Origin: JACCTU01 sp963798985
Lineage (GTDB): Bacteria > Actinomycetota > Thermoleophilia > Gaiellales > Gaiellaceae
NCBI GenBank assembly: GCA_963798985.1
Contig: CAWCVL010000002.1
Span: 171,389 to 235,388 of the forward strand
DNA length: 64,000 nucleotides
Direction: 5' to 3'
Positions within the stretch are counted from its first letter, which is position 1. Each line of letters starts with the position of its first letter. Below are positions 36,309 to 46,626 of the stretch, in pieces. A model generated the notes under the pieces. That model searched no databases. It saw nothing but the letters and a program-made list of their open reading frames with translations, and was not told where the DNA came from. Position numbers and translations under genes: made by a program.

Positions 36309-37694
36309 ATGCGCCACGAAGCACGGGATGGCTACGACGCCTGGCTGTCCGGAGAGCTCCTGCTCTTCGGGCTGCTCGGGGCTGCTCTGGCCCTGTTCAT
36401 CGAGTCTCCGAGCCTTCGCCATGCCTGGGAGAGCCCGTCCCTGGCCCTCGTCCTCGACACGACGATCACCCTGGCCGGAGGGATCGTCGCGGTGCTCGCC
36501 GGGATCCGGTTCGCCGTCGAGGGCAGGCGCTTCGACCTCCTGCTCTCCGCCGGGTTCTTCGTCGCAGCGGCCTCGGCGTTCGTCTTCGAGATCGTTCCCG
36601 TCCTCGACGACCCCGTTCCGTCGAGGGTCGAGAGTTGGGCGGCGATCTTCGGCGCCCTGGCCGCCATGGCCCTGATCGCCGCGGCGCCGTTCGTTCGGGG
36701 GACCTCGACGTCGCGCCAGCGGGCGCTCGGCAACGCCGTCGCCGCACTGCTGCTCCTGCTCGCAGGCCTTTGGCTCATGCTCGGCACGCTCGGCCTGAGC
36801 CTGCCCGCGCTCGCGACCGGCCCGACCCACCCGGATCCGCCGGTGCTCCTGACGCTCGCTCTCTCCCTGCAGGCGGTGCTCAGCCTCGTCGCGCTGATCG
36901 GGTTCGGGCTTCGCTACCGCAACCGTGGTGACGACCTCAGCAGGTGGCTCGCATCGGCGGCGACGCTCAGCCTCTTCTCCGCTCTCTACCGCGTCTTCGC
37001 CCCGCTCACCCCCGCGACCGCGGTCTCCGTCGGCGACTTCCTGCGCGTGATCGCCTTCGGCGTGCTGCTCGTCGGCGTCTGGCGGGCGATCAGCGCCGCC
37101 GAGTTCGGGCGCGCGGTCGCCGACGAACGCGCCCGCGTCGCGCGCGACATCCACGACGGTCTCGCGCAGTACCTCTTCGCACTCGCGACGCACGCGAGCA
37201 TGCTCGAAAGCGGCAAGGTCACCGACGAGGCGATCACGCGCATCAAGGAGCTCACGATCTCGGCGCAGCAGGAGGCACGCTTCGCCGTGCTGGCGCTGTC
37301 CTCGGCGGGTGGGAGCGCGCCGTTCGACGCAGCGCTCCGGCGCTACGTCGAGTTCCTGACCGCGGACGGGCTCCTCGAGGTCGACGTCGAGATCGACCAG
37401 CGCGTCAACCTCGCCCCCGACGAGCAGATCGAGGTCTTCCGGATCGTCCAGGAAGGGCTCGCGAACGTGCGGAAGCACGCGAACGCCAAGACGGCAGTCG
37501 TGCGAATCTGGCACCGCGAAGGTCGTCGCCTCGTCACCGTCGCGGATGACGGCACCGGTTTCGAGGAAGAGGCCGGCGGCGCCGGCCAAGGGCTTCGGAA
37601 CATCAGGCAGCGCGCGGCGAGCATCGCCGGCGCGGCGTCGGTCAACTCCCGCCCGGGACGCGGCACGACGGTCGAGATCGCGCTACGCGCTTAG
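36309..37694 (+). CDS. sensor histidine kinase (HisKA_3 type)
   Basis: This 461-residue membrane kinase has about seven hydrophobic segments in residues 15-260. The dimerisation/phospho-acceptor helix reads ERARVARDIHDGLAQYL, with His in the D-I-H-D-G motif. The HATPase domain has EGLANVRKHA (N box), DDGTGF (G1) and GQGLRNIRQRA (G2), all complete. It is partnered with the divergent NarL-type regulator. The ATG is preceded directly by AGAGGGAG, an unusually short spacing. The signal is unknown; the sensor is the membrane region itself. Confidence 0.92.
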   Translation: MRHEARDGYDAWLSGELLLFGLLGAALALFIESPSLRHAWESPSLALVLDTTITLAGGIVAVLAGIRFAVEGRRFDLLLSAGFFVAAASAFVFEIVPVLDDPVPSRVESWAAIFGALAAMALIAAAPFVRGTSTSRQRALGNAVAALLLLLAGLWLMLGTLGLSLPALATGPTHPDPPVLLTLALSLQAVLSLVALIGFGLRYRNRGDDLSRWLASAATLSLFSALYRVFAPLTPATAVSVGDFLRVIAFGVLLVGVWRAISAAEFGRAVADERARVARDIHDGLAQYLFALATHASMLESGKVTDEAITRIKELTISAQQEARFAVLALSSAGGSAPFDAALRRYVEFLTADGLLEVDVEIDQRVNLAPDEQIEVFRIVQEGLANVRKHANAKTAVVRIWHREGRRLVTVADDGTGFEEEAGGAGQGLRNIRQRAASIAGAASVNSRPGRGTTVEIALRA

Positions 37695-37725
37695 TCGGCT
37701 AAGTCACGTTGTATGGTGTCGCACG

Positions 37726-38103
37726 TTGATCGTCCGCGTGCTCATCAGTTGGGCTCTGCTTGCGGCGACCTTCGCCGTGACCAGCTGGATCCTCTCGGGC
37801 ATGGAGGTCTCCGGCGGCGCGTGGGGTTACATCGTGGTCTCGTTGCTGTTCGGAGTCGTGAATGCGGTGATCGGCACGCTCCTCCGGCTCCTCACGCTGC
37901 CGCTCACGGTGGTGACGCTCGGGCTGTTCTTGTTCATCATCAACGCCGTCCTGCTCGTCATCACCGACGCGCTCTCGGATCGGCTGTCGATCGACAGCTT
38001 TTTCTGGACCGCGATCTGGGCGTCGATCATCATGGCGATCGTCTCGATGGTGCTCAACGTCATCACGGGCGCCCTCGCGCGGGGCCGCGCCGCCCCGTCC
38101 TAG
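37726..38103 (+). CDS. phage-holin-family (PF04020-like) small membrane protein
   Basis: This 125-residue protein with four predicted TM helices (VLISWALLAATFAVTSWILS, then G-Y-I-V-V-S-L-L-F-G-V-V-N-A, LLTLPLTVVTLGLFLFIINA and a last helix) resembles the bacterial 'mycobacteriophage holin 4'-like membrane family. No phage gene is nearby, so the name does not imply lysis. The TTG start at 37726 is 8 nt after TATGGT (37712-37717), a leaderless layout; GTG at 37738 is possible. Confidence 0.75.
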   Translation: MIVRVLISWALLAATFAVTSWILSGMEVSGGAWGYIVVSLLFGVVNAVIGTLLRLLTLPLTVVTLGLFLFIINAVLLVITDALSDRLSIDSFFWTAIWASIIMAIVSMVLNVITGALARGRAAPS

Positions 38104-38239
38104 CGCGTCGCGTTCGTCATCCCTCCAGGCGGCGCGCCACGCGGTTGACAACAACCGCTCGTACGGGATATGCACCTCCCAAAAGTCGGCCGCGTGCGCC
38201 ATTGTGGCGCGGTCGAGAACCTGGGGGAGGGAGCCACCC

Positions 38240-40823
38240 ATGCACGTGAAACGCCTTCGGACGTTCCTGGTCGCGGCGTGCGCCACGACCTTGCTGCTCG
38301 CGGGCTCGGTCATGCCTGCAAGCGGGGCGTCGCCGCCGTGGTGCGGCACGCCGAGCCAGGACCTGACAGCCGCGCTGCCGGACGGGAGCTCGCCGAGCCA
38401 CCCGGTCGGCAGCTTCCCGCACATCCCGTGGTACGCGTTCGCCTGCACGCTCGCCGACATCCAGGCGCGAAGCAACGGGCGGATGGACGTCAAGGTGATC
38501 GGTCAGTCGGCGCTCGGTCGCGACCTGTACCTCGTGACGATCAACGCGCTCGACACGAACCAACAGCGCAGGGACTTCCAGACGTGGCAGAACATCCGGA
38601 AGATCGCGCTCACCGAGCCCGCTCGCGCGCAGGGGATGCTCGACGAAGGCCGGCGACGACGTGAAGGTGCCGATCTTCGTCCAGTCGGCGATCCACGGGA
38701 ACGAGTCCGAGGGCGTCGACGCGATGTTCGACCTCGTCGAGCGCCTGGCGACGACGCCGTACGGCGCGGACCCCGAGGTCGACGCGATCCTGAACCACGT
38801 CGTCCTCCTCTGGAACGTCGACCAGAACCCCGACGGCCGGATCGCGAACGCGCGCGCGAACGGCAACAACTTCGACCTGAACCGTGACTTCCTGACGCAA
38901 TCGCAGCCCGAGACGAAGGCCGCGGTCTCGATCATGCAGGAGTGGCTGCCGCCGGACATGCTCGACCAGCACGGCTACGTCACGCCGACGCTGATCGAGT
39001 CGACGACGAAGCCGCACAACCCGAGCATCGACTACGACCTCTGGCTGAAGTGGAACACGACCCGCATCGAGGCGAACGAGGCCGCGATGACCGCGGTGGG
39101 CCTCGACGTGACCCGGCCGATCCTCGATTGGTGCGCAACCTCCAACCCGCCGGGTCCGAGCGGCATCTGCCCGAGCGGCAACCCACCGGGGCCGCCCGAA
39201 GCGGAAGGCTGGGACGACTGGGGCCCGTTCTACACGCCGATGTACTTGCAGCTCGTCGGCCTGAACGGTTCGACGGTCGAGATGTGCAACTCGACGGGAA
39301 CCGGGTGCGGCGTCCCGGGCTCGACCACGCACCAGCGGGGCCGGCTCGGTGCAAAGCTCGCTCAGTACACGGTCACGTGGTCCACGCTCCTGTTCGACCT
39401 TGCGCATCGGCACGACCTGCTCTGGGACGAGCTCGAGACCTACCGCCGCGGCGTGACGAACGCGCCCCGGCCGGCGTGTTGCCCCGCCCCGTACGTCACC
39501 GACCACATCTGGATGCGCGAGTACCCGAAGGGATACGTGATCCCACTCGGGACTGGCCAACGGAGCGATCCGGAAGCGAACCGGCTCGTCGACTGGCTGC
39601 TCGAGAACGGCATCGAGGTCGAAGAGATGAAGCAGGGCGGGGCGTACGGAGGCCAGACGTTCGACAAGGGCTCGTACGTGGTCTGGATGACCCAGGCGCA
39701 TCGCGGCCTTGCGGACACCGCGCTCAGCATCGGAACGAACATCTCAGGGCTGATCCAGCAGTTGTATGCGCCGCCAGGCGCATGGAGCCACGGGTTTCTC
39801 TGGGGTGCCGACACGCTCGTCATCCCACGCGACGCCGACTTCTCGCCGATCACGAACCGTGTGACCAAGGCGAGCCACCTGCTCGGCGGCGTCGAGCCGG
39901 GCGCCGCGGACGCATACGTGCTCGCGGTCGACTCGCCGACGGCGGTGCGGACGCTGAACGCGCTGCTCGCAGGCGGCACGACCGCGCAACTCGCCATGAC
40001 GTCGTTCGCAAGCCCGAGCGGCGGGACACTGCCGGCCGGCAGCGTGATCTTCGCTGCGGACCCGGCGACGAAGGTTGCGCTTGCGCGTGTCGGTCGCGAG
40101 AACGACGTCTGGTTCGGCCGGGCATACAGCGATGGCCTCCCGACGAGGGAGGCGATCGATCGCGTGCCGCGGATCGCCGTACTGACCGGCGCGGTCAACC
40201 AGGACGTCTGGTCGCTCCGCAACCTCGGCTTCATGGCGGATCCGGTCTCGACGGCAACGATCAACTCGGCTGCGACCGATCCGCTCGTCAACTACGACGT
40301 GATTTTCAACACGGCCGGCTACCCGGCCGCGTCGAACGTCACCGGCCGCGCGAGGCTCCAAGCCTTCTTCGCGTCCGGCGGCGGCTACATCGGCGCGGGC
40401 ACGAACGGGGCGGCCTTCCTGACGGCGGGCACGCTCGTCAGCGGACTCACCGCCGCAAGCAGGACCGGTAACGGTCGCAGCGGCATCGTGCAGTGGAACA
40501 ACGAGGGCGGCGCGAACAGCCCGATCGTCGGGTCGTTCCCCGCGCAAGACACCGCGATCATGGATCCGCCGACCTGGTTCACGGCGATCCCCGCGACGAT
40601 GACCGTCGACGGCCGGCTGCCGCTCGCCGGGTTCTTCCTCGCAGGCCTCTGGGCGCCCGACGCGCAGTCCGCATCGGCTCCGGGCTCGGCAGTGATCGCG
40701 CACGGAACCTCGACCTCGGGGAGTGCCCGCCTGACGGTCTTCGCGATGAATCCGCTTTATCGCGCAGACCCCGAGCGGGAGTGGACGATGCTCGGCTCGG
40801 CCGCGTACTGGGCCGACAAGTAA
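38240..40823 (+). CDS. secreted M14-family zinc carboxypeptidase, one frameshift
   Basis: This exported protein of ~860 residues has a Sec signal (FLVAACATTLLLAGSVMPAS). The M14 metal motif H-x-x-E occurs in A-I-H-G-N-E-S-E-G (~residue 156). R/N motifs (FDLNRDF) and DQHGYVTPTL, which could supply the third zinc ligand, follow. The C-terminal ~450 residues form a separate, mostly beta region. An extra G near 38649 splits the gene (joined: L-D-E-A-G-D-D-V-K-V-P-I-F). The ATG has an excellent GGGAGGGAG Shine-Dalgarno. It probably releases C-terminal residues from extracellular peptides. A strong terminator follows. Confidence 0.85.
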
Positions 40824-40833
40824 CGGAATGAGA

Positions 40834-40864
40834 GAGGAAGCCCCGCGTAGCGCGGGGCTTCCTC
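40834..40864 (+). terminator. strong hairpin terminator after the M14 peptidase gene
   Basis: A 14-bp perfect stem GAGGAAGCCCCGCG (40834-40847) / CGCGGGGCTTCCTC (40851-40864), with a TAG loop, 10 nt after the stop. Confidence 0.85.
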
Positions 40865-40971
40865 CAGCCTTGTAGTGGCTGGAGACACCTGCCACAATCG
40901 GGCCGTTCCGAACCTGAGGTCGGACGTCTGTGCCGTCGAGACACCGGTCGATACAGAGGGAGAGACAGTCT

Positions 40972-42342
40972 TTGTTGCGACAACACACATCCGGGGGGGT
41001 GCGCCGCTTCGGCATGCTCGCAGCCCTGGCGGCACTCATCGCCTTCGCTTTGGTGGGCGCGTGGGGAAGCGCGCCGCAGTCCGCCTATGCCGGCCCACCG
41101 GACGACGCGGTACTGGACTGGAACCTCAACGCGGTCAACGCCCTCGTCAACGCGCCGACCGCCGCGATTCCGGGAGCCGGCCAGAGCCCGCCCGTGTCGA
41201 TGCTGCACCTCGCGATGGTGCAGGGCGCCGTGTACGACGCGGTCAACATGATCGACGGCGGGTATCAGCCGTACCACGCCGGCCTACCGTCGGCGCCCGG
41301 CTCGGCGTCGAGGGCCGCGGCGGTCGCCACCGCCGCTCATCACGTTCTGGTTGGAATGGTGATCGTGCCGGCGCTTTCGGCGACGATCGTCACCCGGCTC
41401 AACACGCTCTACGCCGACTCGCTCGCGGCCGCCACGACCCAGGACGGCGCCACGGCGGTCTCCGCCGGCGTCGCCGCCGGAGCGGCAGCCGCCACGAAGA
41501 TGCTCGCCGAGCGTGCGAATGACGGCCGGTACCCGGCTGTGCCGTTCATGTTCGCAGTCGGCGACGACCCGGGAGAGTGGCGCCCGACCAACGGAGTGAA
41601 CGACCCGTTCGCCTGGGTCGCGAAGGTCGACCCCTTCGTGCTCGAGAGCGCCGCTCAGGTCCGGACGAAGGGACCGTACGCGCTGAAGAGCGGGGCGTAC
41701 ACGAAGGAGTACAACGAGGTCAAGGCGTACGGCGGTACGACCCCGACCCTCCGGACGCAGGAGCAGACTGACACCGCTCGCTTCTTCGCCGTCAATCCGG
41801 TGGAGCTCTTCAACCGCACGTTCCGCGGCATCGCAAGCGGTCAGGGCTTGACGATGGCGGAGCAGGCCCGGCTCTTCGCCATGCTCAACATGGGAGCAGC
41901 GGATTCACTGATCGGCTGCTGGGACGACAAAGCGTTCTGGAACTTCTGGCGTCCGATCACCGCGATCCACGAAGGTGACGACGACGGCAACCCGCGCACG
42001 GAAGGCGATCCGGGCTGGACGCCGTTCATCACCATGACGCCGGCCGCCGTCACCCCGCCCTACCCGGATCATCCGTCGGGCTACAACTGCGTGACGGGCG
42101 GGTTCATGTACACGGCGGAGGCCTTCTTCGGGAAGGGCAAGTTCGACTTCAGCCTGACAGCGACCATCCTGGGCGCCCCCGTGACGCGCGACTACGAGCG
42201 CTTCACCGACGTGCTCGACGACACGATCGACGCACGGATCTTCTTGGGGCTCCACTTCCGCGCTCCCGACGAGCAGGGCGCGGGAATCGGCAAGGACGTC
42301 GCACACTGGCTCGACAAGAACTACTTCCAGCGGGTGAAGTAA
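40972..42342 (+). CDS. secreted vanadium-dependent haloperoxidase/PAP2-like protein
   Basis: This 456-residue exported protein has a hydrophobic signal (FGMLAALAALIAFALVGAWG). The C-terminal half fits the vanadium haloperoxidase/PAP2 fold: K-A-F-W-N-F-W-R-P-I-T-A-I-H carries the Lys and Arg oxyanion ligands, PPYPDHPSGYN is the P-S-G loop, and ARIFLGLHFR carries the last Arg and the axial His. The usual acid/base His after S-G is Tyr here, so activity may differ. TTG at 40972 (or 40975) follows AGGGAGAG; the reading frame before it has no signal-like sequence. Confidence 0.8.
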   Translation: MLRQHTSGGVRRFGMLAALAALIAFALVGAWGSAPQSAYAGPPDDAVLDWNLNAVNALVNAPTAAIPGAGQSPPVSMLHLAMVQGAVYDAVNMIDGGYQPYHAGLPSAPGSASRAAAVATAAHHVLVGMVIVPALSATIVTRLNTLYADSLAAATTQDGATAVSAGVAAGAAAATKMLAERANDGRYPAVPFMFAVGDDPGEWRPTNGVNDPFAWVAKVDPFVLESAAQVRTKGPYALKSGAYTKEYNEVKAYGGTTPTLRTQEQTDTARFFAVNPVELFNRTFRGIASGQGLTMAEQARLFAMLNMGAADSLIGCWDDKAFWNFWRPITAIHEGDDDGNPRTEGDPGWTPFITMTPAAVTPPYPDHPSGYNCVTGGFMYTAEAFFGKGKFDFSLTATILGAPVTRDYERFTDVLDDTIDARIFLGLHFRAPDEQGAGIGKDVAHWLDKNYFQRVK

Positions 42343-42386
42343 GCCAAAAGCCCGCGGCGGTGCCGCGGCAACTGGATCGCTGAACA

Positions 42387-42419
42387 AGGAAAACCCCGCG
42401 TCTCTTGCGGGGTTTTCCT
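42387..42419 (+). terminator. hairpin terminator after the haloperoxidase-like gene
   Basis: A 13-bp stem AGGAAAACCCCGC (42387-42399) / GCGGGGTTTTCCT (42407-42419), loop GTCTCTT. A smaller 7-bp hairpin (CCGCGGC/GCCGCGG, 42352-42368) lies between it and the stop codon. Confidence 0.8.
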
Positions 42420-42453
42420 CAAGCACGCCCAACCTCGGTGACATGATCGCCGG

Positions 42454-44916
42454 ATGAGCGTGCCCGACCTTCCGGCTGGAACCGTCACCTTTCTCTTCAC
42501 TGACATCGAGGGCTCGACGCGACTCCTTCAGGAGCACGGGTCGAGCTACGCAAACCTGCTTGCCGAGCACCGCCGAGCCCTGAGGGACGCGTTCACCAGA
42601 CACTCCGGTGTCGAGGTGGACACGCAGGGCGATGCCTTCTTCGTCGCGTTTCCCAGCGCCGCCGACGCTGTTGCTGCCGCTGTCGAGGCGCGGCACCGGC
42701 TCGAGGCTGGCCCCATCCGGGTCCGCATGGGAATCCACACCGGCGAGCCGATCGTGACGGACGAAGGCTACGTCGGCGTCGACGTTCACCGCGCGGCCCG
42801 GATCGCCGCCGCTGCTCACGGGGGACAGATCGTCCTCTCCGAGACGACACGACGCCTCCTGGACAGCGACACCGCAACTCGTGATCTCGGCGAGCACCGG
42901 CTGAAGGACCTCACCGGACCCGAGCGTCTGCATCAGCTGGGCGACGGCGACTTCCCGCCGCTGCGGACGCTCGACGCCACCAACCTGCCGGTCGCGTCGA
43001 GCCCGCTCGTCGGTAGAGAGCACGAGCTCGGCGCGCTCGTCGCACTGCTCTCCGAGGGCACGCGGCTCCTCACGATCACCGGTCCGGGTGGCACAGGAAA
43101 GACTCGTCTTGCCCTCCAGGTCGCAGCCGAGCTCATCGGCACGCTGCGCGACGGCGTCTTCTGGGTCCCGCTCGCGAGCCTCACCGACACGCAGCTCGTG
43201 TCGTCGGAGGTAGCGCAGGCGATCGGGGCGCGCGACGACCTCGACGGTTTCCTGCGGGGCAAGGAGCTCCTGATCCTGCTCGACAACTTCGAGCATCTCC
43301 TCGCCGCTGCTCCTGACGTGAGCGCCGTCCTCGCCGCATCGAAAGGGCTCCGCGTGCTTGTCACAAGTCGCGCTCCCCTTCACGTGTCGGCAGAGCGGGA
43401 GTATCGGTTGGAACCGCTCACGACGAGCGCTGCAGCTGCACTCTTCGTCGAGCGGGCGCGTGCGGTCGGTCGAGAGCTCGCGCCCGACGCGACCGTGGAG
43501 GCGATCTGCCACCGCCTCGACGGTCTCCCGCTCGCGGTCGAGCTCGCCGCGGCGCGCACGAAGCTCCTCGCTCCAGCGCGACTTCTCGAGCGCCTCGACT
43601 CGGCGCTTCCGCTCCTGACCAGTGGGGCACGCGACGCCCCAGAACGCCAACGCACGCTGCGCGCAACGGTCGAATGGAGCTACGAGCTCCTCGATGCTGC
43701 GAGCAAGGATCTCTTCGCAAAGGTCTCGGTCTTCGCCGGCAGCTTCCCGATCGGGGCCGCCGAAGAGATCTGCGACGCCGACCTCGACGGCCTCGCAGCA
43801 CTTGTCGACTCGAGCCTCCTGAAGCCGATCGGCGATGACCGATTCCTGATGCTGGAGACGATCCGCGAGTATGCGCTCGAGAAGCTCGAAGCCTCGGCAG
43901 CGGCGAAGGAGCTTCGCCGGCGGCATGCACGTTTCTTCTCCGCACTCGCAGAGCGGGCGTACGAGCGACGCTTCGACGCTGAGTCGGAGTGGTCTGCGCG
44001 GCTCGGAGTCGACCACGACGACCTTCGTGCCGCGCTCGACTGGCTGGTCGGGAACGACCCCGATCATGGGCTCGAGCTCGCAGGTGCACTCGGCTGGTTC
44101 TGGCTGTCGCACGGGCTTCTGGCCGAAGGGGGTGGGCGGCTGGCCGGCGCGCTCACCGAGTCGACTGCAACTGGTCGATCTCGGGCGCGCGCACTCACAG
44201 CATCGGGATCACTCGTGGCGAGGCACGGCGAAGTCGACGAGGGACGAGCGCAGGTCGATCAGTCGATCCGTCTCTGGCGCGAGCTCGATGATCCGAACGA
44301 GCTCGCTTCGGCGCTCGACGCGCTCGGCTGGCTCCTCGCCTACAACGCCGCCGACATCTCGCCCGCATTCGACGCGTTCGAGCAGAGCCTCCAACTCCGC
44401 CGTGAGCTTGGCGACCGACCCGGTGAGACGCGCGCGCTCGTGGGCGTCTGCCAAATGCTCGTTGCAGCGGGCGAGGTCGAGCGAGCGGAGTCGCTGTCAC
44501 TGGAACTGCTCGAGCTCGCGGACGCCGACCCGCGCACGGAGCACTTCGCTTACCACTTCCTCGCGGACTGCGCACTGACGCGCGGCAATACGGAGGAGGC
44601 AGAGCGGCGTTACCGCGAAAGCCTGCAGGCGGCGCTGCCGCTCGACGACGTCATCGAGACGAGCTTCGAGGTCCAGGGCGTCGCGATGGCGGCTGCCGGT
44701 AACGCCGACCCGCGGCGTGCACTGCTACTGGCCGGTTCGGTCGAGGCGCTCTGGGAGTCACTTGGCATCTCGATTTCCGTCGCCTTCTGGGACACCCTTC
44801 TCGAGCGATACATCGGCGCCGCCCGCGAGCGGCTGGGCACGGAGGCGGATGCCCTCTGGTCGGAAGGGCGCGCGATGACGTTCGACGACGCAGTTGAGCT
44901 TGCCCTGACGCATTGA
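42454..44916 (+). CDS. class III adenylate cyclase-domain / STAND ATPase regulator
   Basis: This 820-residue protein opens with a class III cyclase domain: FLFTDIEGSTRLLQEH has the first metal Asp and DTQGDAFFVAF the second. In the G-V-D-V-H-R-A-A-R-I motif the transition-state Asn is His, while Arg is kept. An NB-ARC-like ATPase follows, with ITGPGGTGKTRLALQVAAEL (P-loop), LLILLDNFEHLL (Walker B) and GLPLAVELAAARTKLL. A TPR-like helical tail completes the protein. No DNA-binding domain is visible. Such proteins are common in actinobacteria; cyclase activity is uncertain. It is flanked by a terminator upstream and by a histidine kinase gene downstream. Confidence 0.87.
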   Translation: MSVPDLPAGTVTFLFTDIEGSTRLLQEHGSSYANLLAEHRRALRDAFTRHSGVEVDTQGDAFFVAFPSAADAVAAAVEARHRLEAGPIRVRMGIHTGEPIVTDEGYVGVDVHRAARIAAAAHGGQIVLSETTRRLLDSDTATRDLGEHRLKDLTGPERLHQLGDGDFPPLRTLDATNLPVASSPLVGREHELGALVALLSEGTRLLTITGPGGTGKTRLALQVAAELIGTLRDGVFWVPLASLTDTQLVSSEVAQAIGARDDLDGFLRGKELLILLDNFEHLLAAAPDVSAVLAASKGLRVLVTSRAPLHVSAEREYRLEPLTTSAAAALFVERARAVGRELAPDATVEAICHRLDGLPLAVELAAARTKLLAPARLLERLDSALPLLTSGARDAPERQRTLRATVEWSYELLDAASKDLFAKVSVFAGSFPIGAAEEICDADLDGLAALVDSSLLKPIGDDRFLMLETIREYALEKLEASAAAKELRRRHARFFSALAERAYERRFDAESEWSARLGVDHDDLRAALDWLVGNDPDHGLELAGALGWFWLSHGLLAEGGGRLAGALTESTATGRSRARALTASGSLVARHGEVDEGRAQVDQSIRLWRELDDPNELASALDALGWLLAYNAADISPAFDAFEQSLQLRRELGDRPGETRALVGVCQMLVAAGEVERAESLSLELLELADADPRTEHFAYHFLADCALTRGNTEEAERRYRESLQAALPLDDVIETSFEVQGVAMAAAGNADPRRALLLAGSVEALWESLGISISVAFWDTLLERYIGAARERLGTEADALWSEGRAMTFDDAVELALTH

Positions 44917-44970
44917 AGTCGCGAAGCGCGGCGACGTTCGCGAAAGCCCCGCGATTGCGAGGCGTAGCTC

Positions 44971-46626
44971 GTGGTGCAGCGGCGGCCCGGGCGCGGTGCG
45001 ACGATTCGAGACGTGGCGCGGACGATCTCGAGCACCATTGGCCGCGAGGGCTTGGGGCGAACTCTCAGCGTTGTCCTCTGGCCGGCCGCGCTTCTGTTTG
45101 GGATCACCGCCATACTGGTTGGCCGGCCCGAATTGGTCGCGCTCGACGGGGTCACGGGGTTCGTTCTCGTAGGGCTTGGGCTCGCGGCATGGTCGCTGCG
45201 GCCGCGAAGCGCCTCGGGACTCATCATGGCGACGGCTGGCTTCGCGTGGTTCCTGGGGGCGCTCGCGCCGTGGGCGGTTTATCTGCACCGAGCGCCGCTG
45301 GCTCACCTGATCCTGACGTATCCGACGGGAAGTCTCGCAGCTTCTTCGCGACTGTTCCGCGCTGCGATCGTTGCAGCGTACGCCTATGCGGCCACCTACC
45401 CGATCGCCCGCAACGACTACGCGACTATCGCATTCGCGCTCGCGCTGATCGCGCTCGCGACCAGACGCTACGTCGTCGCGGGAGGCCCGGAAAAGCGAGC
45501 GCGCCTGACAGCGCTGATCGCGGCGACGGCGTTCGGGCTGGTGCTCGTTGTCGGAGCGGCGACCCGAGTGGCTGGGATCGAAACGGACAACGCGCTTCTG
45601 TGGGCGTACGACGCAATCGTCTGCCTCGTCGCGATCAGCCTGTTCGCCGACCTGCTCTGGGGACGGTGGGCGCAGGCGGCGGTGACGGGGCTGGTGGTCG
45701 ACCTCGGAGAATCCGACGCGTCCGGCACGCTGCGCGACCGGCTGGCCCGGACGCTCGGAGACGCGTCACTCGTCGTCGGCTACTGGCTTCCAGAGCAGAA
45801 CCGCTACGCGGACGAAGCCGGCCGGCCGGTCGACCTGCCGGCGGCCGAAGCACAGCGTGCGCTGACACCGATCGACGAGGACGGGCGGCGGGTCGCCGTC
45901 GTCGTCCACGACCGTGCGCTCCTGGACGACCCTGCGCTCATCTCCGCGGTCGCGTCGGCGACGCGGCTGGCGGTGTCGAACGCCCGGCTTCAGGCTGAGG
46001 TGCGCGAGCGGGTCGCCGAGGTCGAGGCCTCGCGACGGCGAATCGTCGAGGCCGCGGACGATCAGCGGGATCGCCTCGGCCACGAGCTCCGTAGCGGGAC
46101 GGAGCGCCGCCTATTGCGGGTGGCGGAACTCGTCGGAGAGATCGATCCGGAGTTCGAGCTGCAGGTCGAGGCGGCGCGGGCTGAGCTCGAAGAGTTCGTG
46201 CTTGGCATTCATCCGCGGACGCTTGCCGTCGACGGTCTCGGTGAGGCGCTCCGTGAGCTCGCCGAACGGTCGTTTGTTCCGGTCACGATCGTCGCGCCGA
46301 ACGAGCGCTTGCCGGTCGCCCTCGAGGCGGCCGCATACTTCCTCTGCTCGGAGGCGCTCGCGAACGTCGCGAAACATGCGCGGGCGTCGCAGGCAACGAT
46401 CCGCGTAACGGCCGAGAGTGAGCTCCTCACCGTCGAGGTCAGCGACGACGGCGTCGGCGGCGCCGATCCGGCCGCCGGCTCCGGGCTCCGTGGTCTCGCC
46501 GATCGGGTGGAGGCGCTCGGCGGTCAGCTCGTGGTCGAGAGCCCCCGTGGCAGGGGGACGCGCCTCGTCGCGCGCTTGCCGCACACACGCCGACGACTTA
46601 CCCCGTCTTCGTCCACGGCGGGGTGA
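44971..46626 (+). CDS. histidine-kinase-like membrane protein lacking the phospho-acceptor His
   Basis: This 551-residue protein has about seven TM helices, then a GAF-like linker and a HisKA_3-like helix. The helix reads D-R-L-G-H-E-L-R-S-G-T-E-R-R-L. The His-Asp of the normal L-H-D-G motif is replaced by Arg-Ser (Arg codon 46090-46092); the nearest His is three residues earlier. In contrast, the HATPase domain is complete: EALANVAKHARAS (N box), SDDGVGGADP (G1) and GSGLRGLADRVEALGG (G2). It could phosphorylate a partner's His in trans. It is paralogous to the kinase at 48880. The start is GTG; GTG at 45013 is possible. It overlaps the convergent lipoprotein gene by 29 nt. Confidence 0.82.
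   Translation: MVQRRPGRGATIRDVARTISSTIGREGLGRTLSVVLWPAALLFGITAILVGRPELVALDGVTGFVLVGLGLAAWSLRPRSASGLIMATAGFAWFLGALAPWAVYLHRAPLAHLILTYPTGSLAASSRLFRAAIVAAYAYAATYPIARNDYATIAFALALIALATRRYVVAGGPEKRARLTALIAATAFGLVLVVGAATRVAGIETDNALLWAYDAIVCLVAISLFADLLWGRWAQAAVTGLVVDLGESDASGTLRDRLARTLGDASLVVGYWLPEQNRYADEAGRPVDLPAAEAQRALTPIDEDGRRVAVVVHDRALLDDPALISAVASATRLAVSNARLQAEVRERVAEVEASRRRIVEAADDQRDRLGHELRSGTERRLLRVAELVGEIDPEFELQVEAARAELEEFVLGIHPRTLAVDGLGEALRELAERSFVPVTIVAPNERLPVALEAAAYFLCSEALANVAKHARASQATIRVTAESELLTVEVSDDGVGGADPAAGSGLRGLADRVEALGGQLVVESPRGRGTRLVARLPHTRRRLTPSSSTAG

Noticed and set aside
35526..37589. 687-codon reverse-strand open frame
   Set aside because: It is antisense to the two-component pair; low-complexity Arg/Glu sequence.
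37726..38103. Prophage remnant suggested by the holin-like protein
   Set aside because: No other phage gene, attachment site or integrase is nearby. Members of this membrane family are common chromosomal genes.
41905..44112. 735-codon reverse-strand open frame
   Set aside because: It is antisense to the haloperoxidase-like and cyclase/ATPase genes, which have clear motifs; no protein-like features.
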